The notes below the pieces were generated by a model, which saw nothing but the letters and a program-made list of their open reading frames with translations, made no database searches and had not been told where the DNA came from. The position numbers were made by a program, and so were the translations under genes. A stretch of 64,000 bases of DNA from Actinoallomurus sp963850195. GTDB lineage: Bacteria > Actinomycetota > Actinomycetes > Streptosporangiales > Streptosporangiaceae. This document shows, piece by piece, positions 59,642-64,000 of the stretch; the first letter of the stretch is position 1; every line of letters starts with the position of its first letter. The stretch spans positions 1,860,001 through 1,924,000 of the forward strand of contig CAWKKD010000005.1 of the NCBI GenBank assembly GCA_963850195.1, read 5' to 3'.

Positions 59642-60800
59642 GGGGCAGCCCCAGGCCGATCATGGCGATGATCTCTCGTTGGATCTCGTTCACCCCTCCG
59701 CCGAAGGTCAGCACGAGGCCGCCCTTCACGCCGTGGTCGACGCGGTCGATGAGGTCGGCGGTCTCCGGGTCGCCCGGGTCGCCGTACCGGGCGAGGGCCT
59801 CGCCGACGATGCGGCCCGCGTCCTGCATCCGCTCCGAGCCGTAGATCTTGGTGGCGGAGGCGTCCGGCGCCCCCAGCCAGCCGAGGTCCATACCGGCCGC
59901 GACCTGCCAGTTCAGCAACTCATTGACCCGCAGGTACGCGTGCAGCTCGGCGACCGCGCGCCGTACGCCGGGCTCCTCGATCAGGGGCCGGCCGTCGCGG
60001 TCCTTGTGCGTGCGCGCCCAGCGCGTGAAGCGGTCGTAGGTGTGCCCGAGGTTGCCCGCCGGACCGAGCGTGACCCGCTCGTGGTTGAGCTGGTTGACGA
60101 TCAGGTCCCAGCCGTGGTTCTCGGCGCCGACCAGCATGTCGACCGGCACGCGTACGTCCTGGTAGTAGGTCGTGTTCGTGTGGTGCCGCCCGTCCATCGT
60201 GACGATCGGCGTCCAGGAGAAGCCCGGGTCCGAGCAGTCGGCGATCAGCATCGAGATGCCCTTGTGCTTCTTGGCCTCCGGGTCGGTGCGCACCGCGAGC
60301 CAGATGTGGTCCGCGTGGTGCGCGCCCGAGGTGAAGATCTTCTGGCCGTTCACGACGTAGTGGGCGCCGTCGCGTACCGCGGTCGTCCGCAGGGCCGCCA
60401 GGTCGGTGCCCGCGCCGGGCTCGCTGTAGCCGATCGCGAAATGGCACTCCCCGGCGAGGATTCCGGGCAGGAACCTCTTCTTCTGCGCGTCGGTTCCGTA
60501 CTGGACGAGGGTCGGGGCGACCGTGTTCAGGGTGATGATCGGGTACGGGACCTCGGCGCGGGCGATCTCGTTGGCGAAGATCTGCTGCTCGACGGGGCCG
60601 AAGCCGCGCCCGCCGTACTCCTTGGGCAGCGCGATGCCCAGCAGCCCGTCGCGGCCGAGCCGCCGGCAGTGCTCCATGTACGGCGGGCCGAACGGGTCCC
60701 CGGCGATCGCGCTCCGCTGCGCGGGGGTGAGGCAGCCGGCGAAGTAGGCGCGCAGCTCGTCGCGGAGGGTCTTCTGGTCCTCGGTGAGGTCGATGAACAT
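59628..60800 (-). CDS. chsE2: Acyl-CoA dehydrogenase, ChsE2/FadE29-like subunit
   Basis: 390 residues starting MFIDLTEDQKTLRDELRAYF. Acyl-CoA dehydrogenase motifs: IGYSEPGAGTDLAALRT, VVNGQKIFTSGAHHADHIWL, the C-terminal LTFGGGVNEIQREIIA. It closely follows the FadE29/ChsE2 pattern of the cholesterol igr operon, which pairs with ChsE1 as an alpha2-beta2 enzyme acting on the shortened side-chain thioester. Its ATG shares a base with the stop of the upstream chsE1-like gene (TGATG). Confidence 0.88.
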   Translation of the reverse strand: MFIDLTEDQKTLRDELRAYFAGCLTPAQRSAIAGDPFGPPYMEHCRRLGRDGLLGIALPKEYGGRGFGPVEQQIFANEIARAEVPYPIITLNTVAPTLVQYGTDAQKKRFLPGILAGECHFAIGYSEPGAGTDLAALRTTAVRDGAHYVVNGQKIFTSGAHHADHIWLAVRTDPEAKKHKGISMLIADCSDPGFSWTPIVTMDGRHHTNTTYYQDVRVPVDMLVGAENHGWDLIVNQLNHERVTLGPAGNLGHTYDRFTRWARTHKDRDGRPLIEEPGVRRAVAELHAYLRVNELLNWQVAAGMDLGWLGAPDASATKIYGSERMQDAGRIVGEALARYGDPGDPETADLIDRVDHGVKGGLVLTFGGGVNEIQREIIAMIGLGLPRAPR

Positions 60801-61873
60801 CAGGCCACCAGCGCTCCGATCGTGTCGAGCCGTGCCTCGGCGCCGCCCAGCAGGTGGGCGTAGTGCTTACCCCACGCGAAGTGGCGGTGCAGCGGGTAGG
60901 TGACGTCGAGGCCCAGGCCGCCGTGCAGGTGCTGGCAGGTGTAGAGCGCCTTCAAGGCTCCGTCGCAGGCGGTCCACGCCGCGACGGCCAGGACCTCGGC
61001 CGCGTCGTCGTGGCCCTCCGCGAGCCGCCACGCACCGGCCCACAGAGTCACGTCGAGGGCGCGTTTGGCGATGTAGACGTCCCCGACCTGCATCGTCACC
61101 GCCTGGAACTCCGCGAGCACCCGGTCGAACTGCTCCCGCGTCCGTACGTGCTCGGTCGTCAGCCGCAGCGCACCCTCGAGCACCCCGGACACCGTGGCGA
61201 CCGCACCCGCCGTGGTCAGGCCGGTGAGCGTCGCGAGGGCGCCCGCGCCGAGGAGCGTGTCCGCGCCGGTACGTACGCCGTCGAGCCGGATCCGCGACAT
61301 CGGCTCGCCGGTCGCCGCCGGGTGCGGCGTGAGCGCCAGCGGGCCGGGCTCGACGGCGAACACCCCGGCTCTCGGCCCGATCAGCGCCGGGACCAGGACG
61401 AGCCCGGCCTGCTCCGCGTACGGGACGAACGTCTTGACGCCCTCGAGGACGTACGCGTCGCCGTCGCGGCGCGCGGTCGCGGCCGGCTGCGCGCCGGGCT
61501 CGCGCGTCGCCGCGGTCAGGACCAGGTCTCCGCTCGCCACCTCCGCGAGGCGTTCGCGCAGCGCGGCCCCGCCGTGGCGCGCGATCGTCATCGCGGCCGT
61601 GAGCGTGGCGTACGCAGGCGCCGGGGCGGTGTGCGCGCCGAGCTCCCGGAGGATCACCGCGAGCTCGACCGGCCCGAGGCCGGCACCGCCCAGCTCCTCG
61701 GGCAGGCACGCCCCCAGCACGCCCGCCTCGGCGAGCGCGTGCCAGAGCCCCGCGTCGTACGGCGCCCCGGACCGCTCGTGCGTCTCGAGCCGAGGTCCGG
61801 CCGCCTCTCGGGCGAGCAGACCGGCCGTCAGTTTCCGCAGCTCATCGGCGTTCTCATCCAGTCCGAAGTCCAT
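60800..61873 (-). CDS. chsE1: Acyl-CoA dehydrogenase, ChsE1/FadE28-like subunit
   Basis: 357 residues from the ATG at 61873. N-terminal DENADELRKLTAGLLAREAAG, GACLPEELGGAGLGPVELAVI, then C-terminal LYTCQHLHGGLGLDVTYPLHRHFAW. Partner subunit of the ChsE2-like protein encoded next. Tandem non-identical dehydrogenase subunits are the mark of the heterotetrameric sterol type. Confidence 0.86.
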   Translation of the reverse strand: MDFGLDENADELRKLTAGLLAREAAGPRLETHERSGAPYDAGLWHALAEAGVLGACLPEELGGAGLGPVELAVILRELGAHTAPAPAYATLTAAMTIARHGGAALRERLAEVASGDLVLTAATREPGAQPAATARRDGDAYVLEGVKTFVPYAEQAGLVLVPALIGPRAGVFAVEPGPLALTPHPAATGEPMSRIRLDGVRTGADTLLGAGALATLTGLTTAGAVATVSGVLEGALRLTTEHVRTREQFDRVLAEFQAVTMQVGDVYIAKRALDVTLWAGAWRLAEGHDDAAEVLAVAAWTACDGALKALYTCQHLHGGLGLDVTYPLHRHFAWGKHYAHLLGGAEARLDTIGALVA

Positions 61874-61883
61874 GCGCACCTCC

Positions 61884-63479
61884 TCATTCGTCGCCCGCGC
61901 CGGGCCGGACATGGGCCCTTCCCCGTCCGTCGAACTCGGCGTGCAGCCGGGCCACGTCGCCGGGCGACATGAGACGGAAGACGGGTTCGCGGCCGGGCCG
62001 CCACCAGACGGGGTCGTCGGTGTTCCAGGCCTCCTCGGCGAGCCGGCGCCTGAGCACCTTGTTCGACGCGGTGGCCGGGAGGCGTTCGGTCACCCGTACG
62101 TAGCGCGGCACCCACTTCGCGCCCAGGTCGGTACGGCCGCGCAGGAACTCCGCGAACCGGTCCGGCGCGAACCCGCCCACGAGGGCCACCATGACCTGGT
62201 CGCCGGCCGCCACGTCCGGCACGCCGTACACGGCGAGGCTCTCGACGCCGGGCAGCGCGGACAGGACGCGTTCGACCTGGACCGCGCCGAAGTTCTCGCC
62301 GTCGACGCGCAGCAGGTCGACGTCGCGCCCGGCGAAGAACACGTGGCCGTCATCGTCCCGGTAGGCCAGGTCGCCGCTCCAGAACATGCCGTCCCTGAGC
62401 CGGTCGGCGGGCCGCTCGCCGTAGTACCCGTCGAACAGCCCGAGGTCGGTGGTGTTGACCAGCTCGCCGATGGCCTTGCCGCCGTTGGTGACGCGACCGG
62501 CGTCGTCGAGACGCGCGGCGGGGCACTCGCGGCCGGTCGCCGGATCGAGGATCTTGATGCCGTCCACCAGCCGGCCGATCGAGCCGGGCGGCCCGGCGGG
62601 GTCGTGCGACAGCGCGATGGCGCTCTCGGTCGACCCGTACGCGTCGACGACACGGCAGCCGAACCGCTCCCCGAAACCTCGCTGCTCGAGCGGTGCGGCC
62701 TCGTTGCCGAACGCGACCCGCAGCGGGTTGCGGGCGTCGTCGGGGCACTCGGGCGTCTCGAGGACGTACGAGAGTGCCTTCCCCACGTAGTGCAGGTACG
62801 TGCAGTCGTGGCGCCGGACGTCCTCGAGCAGGCCGGACGCCGAGAACCTGTCGCGGAGCACGAGTTCGGCGCCCGCCGCGAGCGCCGGCGCGTACGCCGC
62901 CATGATCGCTCCGGAGTGGAAGAGCGGCATCGGGCAGTAGACGACGTCTTCGGGGCCCAGGAGCCGGCCGGCCAGGACCTCGCCGGGGATCACGATCTTC
63001 CGGTGGGTGACCCGCACCGCGCGCGGACGCCCCGAGGTGCCCGAGGTGAAGATCAGCATCAGCAGCGTCTCCGGTCCCGCCGGTTCCGTGACGCCGGGCG
63101 AGGGGACCTCCTCGTACGCGGTGACGCGCAGGCCTGCGCGCCGGGCGAGGTCCGCGTGGCGCGGCTCCGCGACGATCACGTCGCAGTCGGCGCGCGCGGC
63201 GTCGGCCGCGAGGTCCCCGGCGCTCCGCGTGGGGTTGAGGGCGACGATCACGTTGCCGGACAGCGCGGCGCCGCCGAGCAGGAACGTCAGCTCCGGCGTG
63301 TTGTCCATGAGGACACCGAGATGCCAGGGGCGTGTGCCGGACCGCGCCGCCATCCAGCGGGCGCGTGCGGCGCACTCGGCCACGACCTCGCGCCAGGTCC
63401 AGGCAGCGTCCGCGCAGCGGAGACCGGGCCGGTCGTCGGTGGCACGGGCCGCCAGCAGCTCCGCCACGGTCCCGTGCAT
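61884..63479 (-). CDS. fadD17: FadD17-like acyl-CoA (sterol side-chain) ligase
   Basis: 531 residues from the ATG at 63479 (SD gggagg); an in-frame ATG at 63512 lies within the operator. AMP-binding enzyme: LIFTSGTSGRPRAVRVTHRK (P-loop), VVDAYGSTESA, SGDLAYRDDDGHVFFAGRDVDLLRVDGENFG and a C-terminal ATSNKVLRR with the catalytic Lys. First gene of the sterol operon, with a KstR box just upstream. Confidence 0.87.
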   Translation of the reverse strand: MHGTVAELLAARATDDRPGLRCADAAWTWREVVAECAARARWMAARSGTRPWHLGVLMDNTPELTFLLGGAALSGNVIVALNPTRSAGDLAADAARADCDVIVAEPRHADLARRAGLRVTAYEEVPSPGVTEPAGPETLLMLIFTSGTSGRPRAVRVTHRKIVIPGEVLAGRLLGPEDVVYCPMPLFHSGAIMAAYAPALAAGAELVLRDRFSASGLLEDVRRHDCTYLHYVGKALSYVLETPECPDDARNPLRVAFGNEAAPLEQRGFGERFGCRVVDAYGSTESAIALSHDPAGPPGSIGRLVDGIKILDPATGRECPAARLDDAGRVTNGGKAIGELVNTTDLGLFDGYYGERPADRLRDGMFWSGDLAYRDDDGHVFFAGRDVDLLRVDGENFGAVQVERVLSALPGVESLAVYGVPDVAAGDQVMVALVGGFAPDRFAEFLRGRTDLGAKWVPRYVRVTERLPATASNKVLRRRLAEEAWNTDDPVWWRPGREPVFRLMSPGDVARLHAEFDGRGRAHVRPGAGDE

Positions 63480-63511
63480 CGGCGCCACCTCCCGCCTGGC
63501 CTTGGCGAGCA

Positions 63512-63531
63512 AACTAGAACAGATTCTAGTT
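63512..63531 (-). promoter_or_regulatory. KstR-type operator upstream of the sterol operon
   Basis: Perfect 8-bp arms AACTAGAA (63512-63519) and TTCTAGTT (63524-63531) around CAGA. It contains TAGAAC-N2-ATTCTA, one base from the KstR consensus TnnAACnnGTTnnA. It lies about 33 bp before the fadD17-like start, with the kstR-like gene divergent. Confidence 0.78.
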
Positions 63532-63621
63532 CGTGTCCACCGTCGCCGCCCACACCCCTATACGACCCGCGTGCGTCGGGCTTGACCGCGACGTTCCCCG
63601 AGGTACGGCGGCGACCGAACG

Positions 63622-63636
63622 GATAACGTGTTCTCG
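63622..63636 (+). promoter_or_regulatory. Second KstR-like half-palindrome, upstream of kstR
   Basis: The core AACGTGTT (63625-63632) matches AACnnGTT of the KstR box, with imperfect outer bases. It is about 76 bp upstream of the kstR-like start and could mediate autoregulation. Confidence 0.5.
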
Positions 63637-63707
63637 CGTGACCTGTACGCTGGGGACGCGAACGCAGAGGTGGGGGGACCCCGCGTTCCCGAGCCGAGGA
63701 GTCGCAC

Positions 63708-64000
63708 GTGACCGCAGAGCCCACGACGGCCGGTCAGCCGGGAGTCCGTTCCCGCAGCCAGCACCAACGGCGCCGGCGCATCGTCCAGGCCGCCGCCGCA
63801 TTGGCGTCGCGCGGCGGGGTCGAGGCGATGCAGATGCGTACGGTGGCCGAGCGCGCCGGGGTGGCGCTCGGCACGCTCTACCGCTACTTCCCGTCCAAGA
63901 TGGACCTGGTGGTCGCGGTCGTCAACGAGGAGATGGACACCCTCGAGGGCAGTCTCGAACGCCGGCCGCCGCGCTCGGACAGCCCGGCGGGCCGTGCCGT
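63708..64000 (+). CDS. kstR: KstR-like TetR regulator of sterol catabolism (C-terminus off window)
   Basis: GTG at 63708 with SD gaggag opens at least 97 codons to the window edge. TetR helix-turn-helix: RRRRIVQAAAALASRGGVEA then MQMRTVAERAGVALGTLYRYF, close to mycobacterial KstR in the region YRYFPSK. KstR represses cholesterol catabolic genes until a 3-oxo-cholestenoyl-CoA ligand binds. Its divergence from the operon above and the KstR boxes between support this. Confidence 0.82.
   Translation, partial: MTAEPTTAGQPGVRSRSQHQRRRRIVQAAAALASRGGVEAMQMRTVAERAGVALGTLYRYFPSKMDLVVAVVNEEMDTLEGSLERRPPRSDSPAGRA

Overview
This window is chromosomal DNA of a high-GC, probably filamentous actinomycete. 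GC-rich third codon positions, frequent GTG starts, a ram/amf-type morphogen cluster, ergothioneine genes, ESX-type small proteins and KstR-type sterol regulation all fit Actinomycetia. A Streptosporangiales/Thermomonosporaceae-like host is only a guess. No rRNA, tRNA, CRISPR array or intact insertion sequence was recognised.

Layout, left to right. 0-3 kb: right end of a tad (Flp pilus) locus on the minus strand (cpaE, cpaB, an unknown zinc-knuckle protein). 3-7 kb: small membrane and secreted proteins, sppA and a flavin reductase. 7-14 kb: class III lanthipeptide cluster in ram/amf order: synthetase, two near-identical precursor peptides, a two-gene ABC exporter with complementary degenerate ATP sites, and a convergent LuxR-type regulator. 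14-22.5 kb: complete histidine utilisation set (hutH-hutU-amidohydrolase-hutF, then hutI) with a divergent IclR regulator and a shared 18-bp operator-like site. Two deletion scars holding broken regulator/oxidoreductase fragments lie in and beside it. 23.4-31.6 kb: rtcB, a Ser/Thr kinase whose extracellular domain is a paralogue of the adjacent osmoprotectant-binding protein, the osmoprotectant ABC operon, and a histidine-ammonia-lyase homologue without the MIO motif. 31.6-36 kb: a lower-GC accessory patch with ESX/EspC-like genes, a chloramphenicol phosphotransferase and a LacI regulator, flanked by two paralogous membrane proteins. 36-42 kb: ergothioneine cluster egtABCD, then an amidohydrolase and a cysteine dioxygenase. 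42-43.7 kb: a sigma-factor-like protein fused to a membrane anchor. 43.7-48.7 kb: a rifamycin-resistance locus: two inverted glycosyltransferase copies, each with a rifamycin-associated element (RAE), one frameshifted, with helR downstream. 48.7-57.2 kb: assorted genes (Imm1-like, DinB, epoxide hydrolase/MarR, secreted protein, Nudix, rhomboid-like, DHA2 pump/TetR). 57.2-64 kb: sterol side-chain degradation operon (fadD17-, chsE1-, chsE2-like, a fused chsH2-chsH1, ltp2) with a KstR box and a divergent kstR running off the edge.

The most notable items are the duplicated RAE-rgt/helR locus, the osmoprotectant-sensing receptor kinase, the MIO-less ammonia-lyase homologue, the membrane-tethered sigma factor, the MaoC-DUF35-MaoC fusion, and a TGATGCGKTTCAGTA element shared by three promoters.
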